Under the pieces are notes generated by a model. That model made no database searches and was not told the origin of the DNA. It saw only the letters and a list, made by a program, of their open reading frames with translations. A DNA stretch of 64,000 nt. Origin: Piezodorus guildinii. Its lineage: Eukaryota > Arthropoda > Insecta > Hemiptera > Pentatomidae. Positions 14,751 through 29,200 of this stretch are shown in pieces (within the stretch, counting starts at the first letter, position 1; each line of letters begins with the position of its first letter). Where the stretch lies: positions 176,939,600 to 177,003,599 of the forward strand of contig CM041293.1 in the NCBI GenBank assembly GCA_023052935.1. The letters run 5' to 3'. The position numbers were made by a program, and so were the translations under genes.

Positions 14751-17700
14751 GGATGGCAAGGCAGTGAGTGCACTGCGATCTTACAGGTCTATTGTGCGCC
14801 ATAGTAAAAAAAAAAATTGTACATTAGTATATGAGTTTTGTTGCAATTGCAAACTTTAAGAGGCTGTACTAGAGCCTTGGGAGACTATCACCCAAACAGA
14901 AAAACAACCTAGCCTGTACCTCTACAACCCATCAAGGTTCTTAGGTTCAGTACTACTTAAAGAGATTCGTACTGTTTTAGGGCCAACACCCAAACAAGGA
15001 GGTGATTAGGCCTAAATCGTTGGCTACAAGGTCTCCAATTTTGGGTACCCACTTTATAGAGGCTGGGCGTGACCTAGGAGGGTCTCCAAACCCCTGGGGT
15101 TTGAACCTGGAACAGCAGCCTTATGCTCTATCCACTATACCATGCCGCTCCCACACATCTTCAACAATATCTTTACCAAATAAATGATAGTAAGAATAAA
15201 ATATAAATAAATAAAAGAAAACTTATTTTATGATTGTCTTCAAAATGAAGGAATTTCCGAAAAAAGTTTTTTATTCCCCTGTACGTTCCTGAAGTTTAAA
15301 CTTGGGACACTGTGTGTATTGACAATTTAACAAATCTTCTGACAAAAAATATATGTATATAAATAAAATTCTAATGCAAAATTCAATACAATTTCTGAAA
15401 AAAAAAAAAGAAAAGAAAATATATTAAAAACCATATGAATACATTCATTACAAAGCATAGAAATATGCTGACGCCTGATATAACGATTCCTCACCGGTTT
15501 CAACAAATGACGACTGCGGTCAATGACAAATTGACAGAAGTGAGGATCGTGTGACCCAGGGAAGTTGAGTCCCTTCATCTAGTAAAAGCGAGCAGCAGGA
15601 AAAACAAAACAAAGAAAAAGATTGTTAACAAATAAAAGAAGAGAAGACAATTTGGCCTTTTTTTTTACGCTGTGTTCCTCCATTAAACTCTGTAATTCTG
15701 CATTAAAAGATAAGTAGTTATAACCTTTTCATCGTACTGGTAGAATTTAAGACATATAAGATAGAATTACAGCAAAAGGTAAGTAGACTGCAAGTTACTG
15801 TGCATTTATACATATACAGAGCTTCATATTAGTCGCACGTAACCCATCTCTGGGCTCAGTTGTCCATTAGCAGTGACAAATTAAAGTGTGTCAAAAGGAC
15901 AGTTTTGAAAAAAGTTGTGTATGGTTAAAGCATACATTAATGCTTAGAAGAAATCGAATACTTGCATTGATTCACTAAGCCTATAATAATAATTATCTCC
16001 ATACAAACTGTTACATTATATCTAGTTACTTTTTAGCCATAAAGAGTTTCACAATACATAGTTTTTATTCTATTCAATAATGATCGTATTGCTTTTACCT
16101 TTATTGCACAGTTAAATTATACTAACACAGAAAAGATGTACATGAATTTATTTTAAATGATTTAACAATAGGATATATACTTTTTAATTGAATAAGATGG
16201 TTAGGGGTGCGGTCATAAAAAAAAAATAAAATAAAATAATAATAACACTTATTATACACTTCTTGAGATACCTTCCCCGAGTCACCCTGATGAAGGCCCA
16301 CTATGTAGGCTGAAACGTCAGCACACAAATATAATAAGTGTTACTTATTCGTGTTTTGTTTCTTTGATGACTGCGCCCCTAAACATATTCGTCAATAAAC
16401 ATTTTCAACGGTCAACTAACTTCCATCAATATATATATATATATATATTGGGTTGTTTCACATGAAATATCCGTTTTTATAGTTTCTGAAATACATAAAG
16501 GATTTTGCAGGTTTCTGTTGTTTTCTTCCGAATGTTTACATATTTAAAGTAAACAATTACTAATCCTCTACCTTTGTATTATAAACATTAGCTTCCCAAT
16601 CAATTACCCACTTTTTAGTATACCTCCAAATATGAACATGGAAACACGCGATTTTCGAGTAATATTTTTGTACGAGTTTAAACTCGGCTGAGGCCGCTAG
16701 AAATATTTGCAAGGCGTTTGGGGAAGAGAGAGTTAATGAACAGACCATTCGCTCGATTGGTTTGCTAAGTTTTCAGCTGGGGATACCGACTTGGAAAACT
16801 TGCCCCGAGGAAGGCCTCCGTCCGTAATAGACAACAATGTCCTCAAACATACAGTAGAAGGAAACCCCTACCAAACAGTTAAAGGACTCTCAGCACAATA
16901 AATGCTGAACTGGGCTAAGAAGTTCTACCGCACCCACCATATTCTCCCGACTTGTCTCCAACAGATTACCACCTGTTCAGGAACTTTTTGAAAATGATGA
17001 TCAAGTGAAAAGTGCGTTTTCAGATTTATTTTCACTTCAAAGCTCAGAGTTTTTCAGTTCGGGAATAAAAAAGGTGTCACGTTGGGAAAAATGTGTAGAA
17101 AAAGAAGGTAAATACTTCGAATAAAATTATCTTGTTTTCATATCGTATTTTTAATAAAAATCCTTTACCTTGAAAACGGACATTTCATGTGACACAACCC
17201 AATATATATATATATTTTTTTTTTTACTTTTGTTTGAGAATCAACTATAATAGTATTGGTGGTATTAAAAAAATATTGAGATACGCTTATTTTGTCCAGT
17301 GTATGTACAAACAAGCAAATATAAAATATATTGTGGAAAATTGAATAATTAAAATGAATAAATTGAAGTATTAATAAGTGATATAAACATTCTCAATTAT
17401 ATAATATATTATTTAAATTTATTGAAATGTGCAATTATTTTTTCTATTATATCCAGAATCCACTTGTCAGAATCATTTAAAAAGAATTTTTTTTATGACT
17501 AGCAACACGTTTGATAGACACATAACTATTACAAAATAATAAAACAATGTGTGATAATTTGTATAAAAAAAAGGTTTTAAAAAAAAATTTTTTAAATGCA
17601 GTTTTATGTAGGAATGATTTAGGGCCTATTTTTCCTGAAGATTTAAAGTAAAATACATTGCAATTTAACTTTTCATTTAAACGGGAAAAATAAATTTTCC

Positions 17701-20700
17701 GAAACCAAGTCATCAAAAAATTATTCCTTAAATATAAGTAGTAACATAGGCAAATAATATACATATAACATGCAATAAAAGAAATTGTACGAGTTAATAT
17801 AAAGTTGTTGTAAGCCTGTAAACTTATGAACTCTCTATCTTTCTCTATATATAAAATGATAACGCAATTTTCGGTTTCTGCGAACTCATTCTAAACCACG
17901 AGACGGATTTAGATACAGCTTTCACCAACATATTGCTGGAAAGGGGCAAGAATTTAGAAAAGTTAAATATAACAATGAATAGAAGTTATAAAATAAAAAT
18001 ATTTTCTTGCTAATTGCACATTTCGTTACAATAAACTAAATATCCCAAAGCGATAAACTCTAAATCGGTCATATGGAGATTTTTAAACATAAGTGACACC
18101 TCATTCTAATTGAATGAAGATGGGGTCCACTAGTTAATAAAATTGAATACTATAAGAAACAGTTATGCAACAGTTTTTAGAATGTATCTAATTTCAGACA
18201 AGGGTATTAGTAATATAAGACCAAGTATTATATCATACAATTATTATATAAAAATATAAAGCGATGATAGCCTTCAGTTTGAGTGAAATGCCTCATTTCT
18301 TCATGTGCTTTATTGAATAACAGTGAGCATGCAATAAGCTCTGCGATAATTCCTTCTTTAGAGATTTCTTCCTCTCGAACTTAGTAAAATATTCTTCTTA
18401 ATACTGAACGATATTAATTCTTCCGGATGAAACATAGGGTTAGGATTAATAAATTGGTTCTTAATTTTTTTTTTTTTTTTTTTTTTTATAAACCAGAACC
18501 ATAACATCATCAATTATGGTGATGACACGCTTTAAATTTACAAAAAAGGTTTGAAGATAGATTTTATTTTTCTATTGAGTAGTAAAATGAGTTTGCAATG
18601 TTTTTACTGTGATTTCAATAAAAACGTCAGATTCTTGTAAATATTTTTAATCAATTACTATATGAGCCATTTTGATCAATCTTTTAGGTAATTTTTGGAA
18701 TTTGGTCATTATCAACAGTTGAAGGACGATCTAAATGCATTGCATCTTCCTCAAAAGTCAAAATTTCCTGTTCTGAACCGAGCGAACCAGTTAGGACGAG
18801 TTTTCTCCTAAGGGATCATCGCTATACACACTGCAAATTTTTTAACCATCTGCGTAGCGGATTTTCCTTTTCAGAAATAGAAATGATGAAAATGATTTTT
18901 TTTCTCTTCCATTTTTGAGCAAGCAAAATACCACTTAAAGGTTGAGGAACCTTGGTTGAAACTGAAGCATAAAAGCACCCTAACTAATTCTTTTTAAAAC
19001 ACTACTAGAAGGAATTAGTCAGGGGCGGTCATTGAAATGAAACAATTAAGTAGTTTCAACCATTTATTTTCTGCCAACGTTTCGACCATTGTGGGTCATC
19101 ATCAGAGCGTATTGTAGGGGAATGGAAATGTTGGCAGAAAATAAATGTTTTTTTTTTTTTTTTTTTTTTTTTCCTTGAATGGATGGCATTGGCATACACC
19201 ATACAGCCATTTTATATATTATGTCTTATTGCTGAAAACTATTACAATTACCGATTTACCAAATTATAATTACCAATTTACCAATACAAACAATATACAA
19301 TACAATACCAATTACCAAACTATTACAATTATCAAATTCTTTTGTTAATCGATTGTAAATATTTATTTATACTGAAAACTTTCTTCTGTTCGTAAAATAA
19401 TTTTCATAACTAATATTCTGATTATTATTTATTTCAAAAATCATCTTTTCTCTTTGAGTTTTGTATGCCGGGCACACCAATAAAATGTGTTTTAGGGTCT
19501 CCCTATCACCACATTTGTCACATTGCGGAGATTCTGATACGCCTATTTTATGAAGGTAATTGTTGCAGATCCCGTGGTTTGTCCTTAATCTAATGTTTTT
19601 ACCATGTTTTTACTAAAATTTGTTTCCGCGAACCAAGGTTTTCGAATAATTTTGGGAAATATGGTTTTGTAAAATTGCCCAGTGGGATTTTCCTGATATA
19701 ACTGTTGCCAAATTTCAAATGTATTTAATTTAATGAATTTGTAAAAATCTTTGAATGGTATCTGAAAGTCAACCTGTTGCCCAGCTGTGGTGGCAGATTT
19801 AGCCAGTCCATCTACTACCTCGTTGCCTGGGTTCCCGCGTGACCCTTAATCCACCAAAACACTATATCTTTTTATATTTTTGACCGCTGTGTAGTGGTTT
19901 TTCATGATCTCCATTTCTAAGCTACTGATGTTTTTGTTAATACTATTAGTCAGTGACAATAATGCACTCTTACAATCCATCAAAATAACAAAATTACGAT
20001 CCGCGGATTTATTAATTATCTGACGGCTTCCAATATGGCATACATTTCAGCAGTATGAGAAGAACAACCAGTCGGTAATTTATACTGTGCATTATGGTTG
20101 TATTTAGGAATATGAATCGCAACTACCTGAATATTAATTAATATTTGAGCCATCGGTATATATATGAATATGATGCGGCCATTTGTCTGCAAGCAATGCT
20201 TTAGTAGTAGAGGCAATCATTGAATGAGGACAATGGGTTTCATTGCATCACTCTATCGAGAGGATTTTGATCCCTTCGTTTCTCAGAAGGGCCTAAGGAT
20301 ACATGGAATAACATCTATAAGAGAATGCGCTACAGTATTACAAAGATCAGGCACGCTAGTGCTGCACCCTATGAGCAAATGATAAAACTAGGTAGGGGCA
20401 CCACGTGGGGCAGCGAAAATTTCTGCTAGTGAACATTTAGTGACTATGAAATTAATTTCATACAAGATACAATTTTAGAATAAATAACCAGTCCTGTTTT
20501 GCATTAATAAAAAAAAAAAAAATGGAAGATTTAAAAAAAAATAATTTTTATTTGATTTTTTTTTTATCATTGAATGAGTACTCATGGTACATCCTATGGT
20601 GAAAATCAATGTTGATCATCACTTCCAAAACCAATAAAAATATTAACAATTTGTTTATAATTTTAAGTTAAATGAAATTTTAATTATTTTATTTATGGAA

Positions 20701-23240
20701 TTAATATTTCTAATCAATGAATATAACCTCACTATCTCATGCAAGAATATACAATATATGTTTATATTCCAGATATAAGTCACAAGGAATACACATATAT
20801 AATAGAATTAAATTAATTTTTAAATATACACAACAATGAATATGTAAATACAATGACTTCTATTTCTATATTAAATTTTTGTAATAGCATCTCGTATTTT
20901 AATTGATATTGAGGTAGCATTTTATTTGAATATATATCACGTAATGAATTTTGATATTTTATAAAAAAAATAAATGGTTGAAACTGCTTAATTGTTTCAT
21001 TCAATGACTGCCACTGAGACTAATACCTTCTAGTAATTCTCAACAGTCAACTAACGAATTATATCCAGTTTTTAAGAATATATAAACATTATTGACCATT
21101 TAAACATGATTTTATAAAAAAAGAGGATTAAATAAAAATATTGAAAAACACTACAAACTTATTTTACAGCCCAATATATTTTATGAAAACGGTTCTTATC
21201 AGGAGTTCAATATAAATAAGAATCATTATTTATATGATGTATCATATCACAAGATGTGACCATTTAGAAAAACCAAGAAGAAGACTTTTTTTTTACATGC
21301 AATGTCTAGAAAAATGTAACAGAAAATTTGTAGAATAAGTAAATCCTATATATATATATATATTATATATTTATATATATATACTAATAAGTTAATAAAT
21401 CTTAATTAATATTGATTGATAAAGGGTTATTAATAAAAAGAGAATTCCATTAGTTCAATATAAAAATCCAACAAACCAAAAACCAAACGATAAATTAGTC
21501 AGTTAAATTAAACAAAAGAGAAATGTGAATGGGACTGGATTATTTTTTTTAAATGACAAACAAAAAAAGACAAATAATTCTCTTCCAAAGCTCTAAAAAT
21601 TGTGCGAAAAAGTGATGTAAAACAAGAACAGAAAAGAAAAGGCAAAATATACAGCTTATATTACAATCAAACCCTTCACATAATCTGACAACTAAAAAGA
21701 AAAAAACTGACTTAATACTGTAATAATAAAAAATATTTCTCTCAATCCTTGACATACAAGTCTGATAGGTTTTATAAAAGAGAGAGATGAATGTTATTGA
21801 ATGAGTATTCTAATATGCAGTGCGATTAAGCACTACTTTTTTAATATCCATGGCCACTCAATTATTTTCTTTGGCAGAATACGATCTTTAGACTGTGGGT
21901 AGTGGCTCTATTCACTAGACCAGTGGCCCGCAGATGGTGTCCAAGGGGTCCACGAGATGTTAATTTAAATTATCTTAATGTAAAATATTTGTGAGGGGAG
22001 CCCGTGGCTGAGTGGCTAGCGCGCTAGTCCCTCATGCTAAAGATTGTGAGTTCAAATCCCAGTCTTCAGAGAGACTTTTTCAAGCTTTAAATTAATGGGG
22101 ATTCACTCACAGCCTCTCCCCTGCGTATGTGAGACCCGTCAGCCAAATGGTGGCCACTCACAAAATTAGGCTAGGGAGTGATGACCCCACACTACAAAAT
22201 TCATCAAGAAACGTGAAATGTAATCTCACTGAAATTACACCACAAGGCCTAAGGCCTATACAGCCTGTCGCGCCTCTGGAAAAAGAAAAAAAAAATTGTG
22301 AAGCCTTGGTTTTCAATAACAATCACATGCTCTACACGGACAAACTTAACATTAAGTGATATAATTGTGTTTACAGACAGGTGGCGGCTACTACTCAATT
22401 ATAACCTTAACTCTTTAGAGTCCGACTGCTGGACCGGCTGGTAGTGAAGGCAACTATGCCCGCTGGACCGACTACTTTTTGACTCTACTATTTTTTGTTA
22501 ATACCTTACAGTTTCCCAACATCCTTTTTGATAAGGACGTTGGACCAGCACAGGTGGATTTAAAAACTTTTTTAAATTAAAAAAAAAAATTGTAATTAAT
22601 AAATTGGCAAAATTCTTAAATATGCAATATAAAATTTAACCAGTAGTATCCTAGATACATGATTCGGATAGGAAATTGATTTCCTGTGGTCCTCAGAGGC
22701 TCTAAACAAAATACGCAATTGCTATAGAAATCTGCTCTCAGTATTATAGCTCAATCTCAATAATACAGCCAAAATAGATCCGTAGATATCTGTTGTCAAG
22801 GAAACTACTTCACATTGTAAACCAGACCACTAGATGGCTCTAGAAACAGAGCTACTAGAGTAGCTAACGGACTTGAAACGCTAGAGAAGCAAAGCTACTA
22901 TAGTAATCCATGTGTGGGGCCCACCTTTCACCAGACTACTATTGTAGTCCACGGTCCACAGGAAATGGCGTGCTGAGACTACTATAGTAGTCCATGGATG
23001 CTAAAGGGTTAAAATTGGCCATTTCCTAACATTTCTTAAAGAACAGATATATTGCAGAAGATAATTAACAATATTTGATATCTTTATGAGTATTTGAATA
23101 AATACCTCTTGTATTAAAGTTTTAAATTTTAGATTATTTGTATTCATTTAACGTCATGTTATGGTATTGTGCCTATCGGACGATATTGAAGAGGAAGTCC
23201 TAAAATTTTCCTATCCAGGTTTAATTAGGATAGTGTTCTA

Positions 23241-23277
<37 letters not shown>

Positions 23278-26200
23278 TTTTATCAGATTATGTGAAGGGA
23301 TGAAGTTTATTTATATATTCACATATTTCAATAATCCAGCATTTGGAAGGAGTTTTAAATATAATCATAGCTTCCCCGAACCACAAGGATGATGCAAGAC
23401 AGGACATAAAAGAAATAGTGATAAATGACAGTACAGTACAAAAGCTTTCAGAATATCAAACGTGAAAAAAAGAAAATTATACTTAAAATTTGTCTTACAT
23501 GTTTGACCGAAGGGGGCTTGTGACGCCCAACGTTTCCACTAGTATCACGATGGCCCTATGCACAACATAAGACAAATCACCAACAACTTTTCTACCGTCA
23601 CCAGTTATATAAAAAAAAAATCCAGAACTCTGCACACACACAAAAAAAAACTCTAAACTCTAAACTTCTACAAAACAAAACTCATTCAAGTCGGCAAATT
23701 AAAACACCACACAAGGTTCTTTCTCAAATGACATTCTGAAAACAAAAACAAAACCAAGTGAACTGTATTGAGGTGCTTGCCTAATAAATTGGTTGTTATA
23801 AGATAAAAAATATATAAAAATGTAAGATAGAATGATCACCCTTTTTCTATATCAATTCGACGCTTCAGCCTGTCTTTCGGACGCCCCTAGTTTTCCCCAC
23901 TTTTTCGGAATTTGTTCTTCACGGAGCTCAACAACATTAACACTTACATTTGAGTCGCTGTGATATCACCTCAATTATACTCACAGGGTACAAGCTCTGC
24001 AATTCCAGATTGTGCAACTTACTGAATATCCTGCTCACTCCTTTGATCAATTTTAAATCATATTTTATGCAGTACCTTATTTTCGAAAACCTTAAGTCAT
24101 CCACCCTTCAAAATAAGCGGCCATGTTTCCATCTGTAAAGAACTGTCGGAAGAATAATAGTTTTATAAATTCTAATCTTTAAGTTTTCAGATAGAATCCA
24201 TGAGCTAAGTAATTTCGCAACTAAATAATAATGCAAATTTCCCACACTTAACCCAGGCTTTATTTCCGCCTAGATTTCATTTTTTCTGTAATAATTGAAT
24301 TTAAATTTCACTATGTGCTGATATATCAATATTACCAAGATTGTCACGTTTCTGCTACTAATCATATATTTTGTCTTATTCGTATTTATTTCAAACCCCA
24401 TCTCTCTACCAGTTTCTATTAACGTACTTGTATTAAGTTGAATAGTTTCATGTCTTTGCCTAGCAGTACTATCAAATCATCAGCTTATCCCAGAACCAGA
24501 TTTTATCATCCAGATTTAAACCTTTCTCAGTACACATCACTCCTATGACATATTCTAATGCTAAATTAAATAAAACAGGTGAAATCGTTAACTATAAAGG
24601 TAATAAATAAAAGAGGACATTCTATCTGTACAATTTTAGCATATTTTTTGTTCACATTATCAACCAAATATCCATTTTTGAGAGATTATAGTAGTCTTTT
24701 AATACAAAAACAAGTCAACAATTTTTTTTTTTAATATAAAGTTATGAATTTTAGTCGAATAGAATCTATCAAATACCCAAAAATAAAACTCTTAAGTATT
24801 AAAAATAAAAATGTTAGTGATTAGAAAACATTACTGACGACATAAAAGTTATTTTTTATTATTCAAATTCTACTTTTATCACATTAATCAGTAAAGTTAT
24901 TATGAATGAGACCAAATCACTCAAAACTAGAATGAATAAATTATAATTATATAGTTAACAGGAACCATCTGGAACACAATATATGACATTTTTTAAGGTT
25001 AATTGTAGGAAATTTGATAGATACACTCTGAGTACGTACAATCTGGTCCAGGTGATGTCTCAGGGGACCAGTTGAGGACTGTGAGTCAGACCAAAGGTTT
25101 TTGTTTATTCATTTAACTTTACTTTATGCTGCTGAGGCTAATCGGACGATACTACGTAATGTCCTAAATTTTCCGTATCCAGGTTTAAATAGGATAGGGA
25201 TCTTCAACTAGTACATGACATCACAATGGCTCTGGACCACCTTTTTACACCCCCTCTGAATAATATTCTGCCACAGCCGGGATTTGAATCCAGGACCGAA
25301 GAACAGCAGACTAGTGCTCTATTCACTTGACCACGCCGCTCCAAATTTTTAAAGTTAAAGGATTTTTCTAAAAAGCAGTTAAAATACATTTATATTCATT
25401 TATGCATGTATTTTATCTTATTAAATTAATTGTTTGTATGTTTATTTATTTAGTGCCACTTTATGCTCTTGTGGCTAATCAGTCGAAACTACAAGGGAGT
25501 CCATTATTTTGTCCTTAATAGAATAATTAGGATAGGGCCTGAAATCGCACAGGCTCAGGGCCACCATTTTATGTCACCTCGGAAGAATGGCAACACCAAG
25601 GATTTTTTAACCCATTTAAAAATCCTAGTGCCGTCTTCCAAGTTTGAATCCGCGATCTTGGACTTAAGAGGGAGGGTGGTGTTACGCTAGCCATTACACC
25701 GCAGGTGATCTCTGTGTTACTACTTAATTAGCAAAATAGGAGTCTTAAAAAAAAAAAAAAGTACCTAATGATTCCTTTAAAAAATAAAATAAAAAAGGAA
25801 ATATTTGTATTTTATTCCCTGGAAAAAAAATGTTGGAATAGTAATTTTTATTAAACATTTTATGAGCAAATAATGGAATTATTGGGTGGTAGGAGTAATG
25901 CTCCTCATAACTGGCTAAATTATTTTTTACTTATTAAAAAACCCAAGGGCCACCTGCAGGTTTGGACCCACAAACTTTGGGATAGAAGGCTGTTATGCTA
26001 GCCACTAAACCATAGGTAATAAACCCAGTCCAAGGGGTTTAATGCACAAATTTTGTCATCCTGGAATTGTTCCATCTAGAAGACTCTATTAAATTTCTAA
26101 TTTACATAGACTTCAACAAGCGTGCTCAACTAGTAGCCAATATGAAATTGAACAGTCATCTGGACTGACTAACCCTGGGATTGTCCAAATTCAGGCCTTA

Positions 26201-29200
26201 AACCTCTTCGACTGCTTCACAGTCGTTGTTCTGAAGAGATCAAATTTCATATAATTAATTAATTCATAAAAATGTCACATATTGTGTACAGTTATACTAT
26301 ATAAAGTATGAAAAAAAAAAACATTATTTGAGTAATATTTTACAATCATAATAAATTAGTAATGGAAGAATGGTTGACTGTAGGTACAAATAAAGGAGAA
26401 GTTGATTGGAGTGCAGTCAAGTAAAAACTTTATTCAGTAAACTTAATTTATTGTGCCAATATTTCGGCCTAAATTTTAGGCCATCTTTCTAGGCTGTGAA
26501 AAACAAATTTATTTTTCCAATAACTTGTTATCTTTTGTTTTTCATAGCCGTGAAGATACAAGAGTCTAAAAGAGTGAATTTGGTCATTCTCACTAGTGCC
26601 TCTTTTGGTAACTACACATTCCATACTTGCGCCATATTTTTATATTACATTAGCCATGCCTAACGACTTTTGCACTAAATCTGGGTTCACTATTCTTGTG
26701 CTCTTTTTTCATATCAGGAGATCGCCATGTTGGATGCCAAACACTGATAAGGCTGCTCTTTTAATTTTTTCTCTCTTAAATGGGTGGTATCGGCAGACAC
26801 CATACAGCCACTTTATATTGTAATACATCCATTTTTTTTTTTTTTTTTAATAAAATATATATGTATTTATTTATTTATTATTTAAATATTATGTTAGACA
26901 GGCTAACAATCAGATAAAAATTAAAATTGAAATTAACAGCTCCAATTTGGATGTTTGTTTCTAAACATAGCATCCATTTTTGGTGCCAGGGTAAAATCCT
27001 AACAGGTAACAAAAAAGAGGCAGGCAGGTATAAAAAAGAAGCCGGAGTTAGGGTTTGGACTTGTAAGGAGTAGGATCTGCTGCAGCCTGAAGATATGAAG
27101 AAGAATCATTGTTAGCTTGAACATGTTTTATTATTTTTGTAAGTTATAATTACAATTAAAAGTAAATATAACAATTGTGCTTTATGAACATTGTCTGTTT
27201 GGGGTAATCACCTCCAACTGAATCTCTAGATGATCAGTCCTTTTTGAAAAGTGGACTGTATGGAAAGTATAAAAACTAAGTAAATGAAAGATGGACCTAG
27301 ATAAAATGAAACACTGAATACTGGTAAAAAATGACTTATATTAAAAGAAAAGGATCTATACAATTGGATCTTGTGGCCAGAATTAATAGTTTGGTTAGTA
27401 AGTTAGTAATTTGAACTATTGAAAATTATATGACATGTTATATAAACTTAAGTGGCTGCATTGTGTAGATAGTGAAAATGCTGTCTCACGCTTTGAAATG
27501 GTGATTAGAACTTTCTATCTTCTTCTCCTTCTCCCCTTTGGCCAGGGGATCTTCTTAATTTCCTCTACTCCATGGTGGTAGAAAAATAATAGAATACAGG
27601 AACTAGAGAAAACTGTGGCTCATCCAGCCAAAACCTGCAACATTTCGGTTTTCTTTTTTGGCCACTAGGGCACTCTGCTTCTTTAACAGGCCGCCAGGTG
27701 GCAGCACGGTCAACATAAGTTCTCTTTTCGGAACCCAAAACATTGTCATAGGTTTTATTGTTTTCCTAGAGCCTACTTCGGATGTTGACAGTATTTCTTG
27801 GCCCATTACAAGTTTTCAAGTATTCCTCCATCATTGATCACTATTACCTTTGGGAAAGTTAAAATAATAGTAAATACTATTTTTTGACACTAAAAAGCGC
27901 TGAATATCACAGCTTTTGAAGAGAAACCTTATTAGAGTTTGGCATCCAACATGGCGATCTTATATCAAAAAAGAGCATGAGAACAGAGAACCCAGATTTA
28001 GTGCAAAAGTTGCTATTGTAATATAAAGTAATATGGAACATGTAGTTAACAAAAAAGGCACTAGATACCGATTTTTATTTTGACTACGAATTTCATAGCT
28101 TTTAGACGCAAGCCCTGAAGATGGCCTAAAATTTAGGCACAATAAATTAGTTTCGCTTCATTGAAGTTTTTCGATGATTGCACCATCAATCAACTCCTTT
28201 ATAATAAATTAATGTTCAAATTTTGAGTGACTTGGCCAATGTTTTATGATTAATACTAGCATGAATGAGCCTGGCAGGCTCACACTTCAACTCTGCTACT
28301 AGGCAATAAATTAAATATAGATAAAAAGAAATAGAGAAAGGCATGAGATTAGTAATATAATAATTATTTTGAAAACAAATTAAATGATTCTCTATTTTAC
28401 CATGGAGGCTCCCCTTCCGGATTGTACGGCTATGCCCGGCTGAGGGCTAGAGCTTGAAGGGTTGGGCGACGCTTGCATCTTGTCGAGGGGTGTCTGGATC
28501 ACCAGGAAACCGCTGGCTGACTGGGCGGCTTCAAGCTCTCCCCTGAAAAGCATAATGTAAACTATAATCAAAGGTTTCGACAGAATTCAAGCAGCAGGAT
28601 TTGTCCACAGTACTGTCAGAGCTGATAAAAACTAGGGTTGAAACAAACCCTTGTTATGATCAGATCATATGGTCTTTTAGTTGATATTGTTAAAAGAAAA
28701 TCTGGTGCCGGCAACACATGATTTTCACTTAACTCCATTTTTAAAATCAATGAAAGAATTTTCAAACACAGTTAGAGTTAAAAATATGTGAAACTATTAA
28801 AGAATTAATTAAATAAAATTTCTATAGAAACATGTGTTTTATTAAAAAATCTATTATATTATTATCTAAAACAATCACTTAGTTTTATTGGCTTTTTTCA
28901 CTCTCTATTAAATTTTAAAAGCTTGTGTATGAGATAATATTTTTTCTAAAATCTTTAGCTTTCCAACGGTATATCACACATGTATATTACTGTTATTGAG
29001 TTCAAAAATGAAAAATTGCATTAAAAAATATTTTTTCTGTTTTCTCCTTTAGTTGGGTATCAAATTCATTCAATTTGTATATTTACCTGTTTTTCATCAG
29101 TGGTAACAAGATAATATAGTTATTTTTATATAATGAACAAAATTAGAGGTACTTTAGAGAAAGAAAATTTAAAATATCGGCATTTAAGCCCTGTCAGACT

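Noticed and set aside
17477..17764. 95-codon minus frame rich in Phe, Lys and Asn
   Set aside because: Composition follows AT-rich DNA; no motif, splice context or repeat family supports it.
21997..22065. tRNA-like A and B boxes
   Set aside because: Part of a SINE head; the 3' half does not fold as an acceptor stem and the same head recurs with a shared non-tRNA body.
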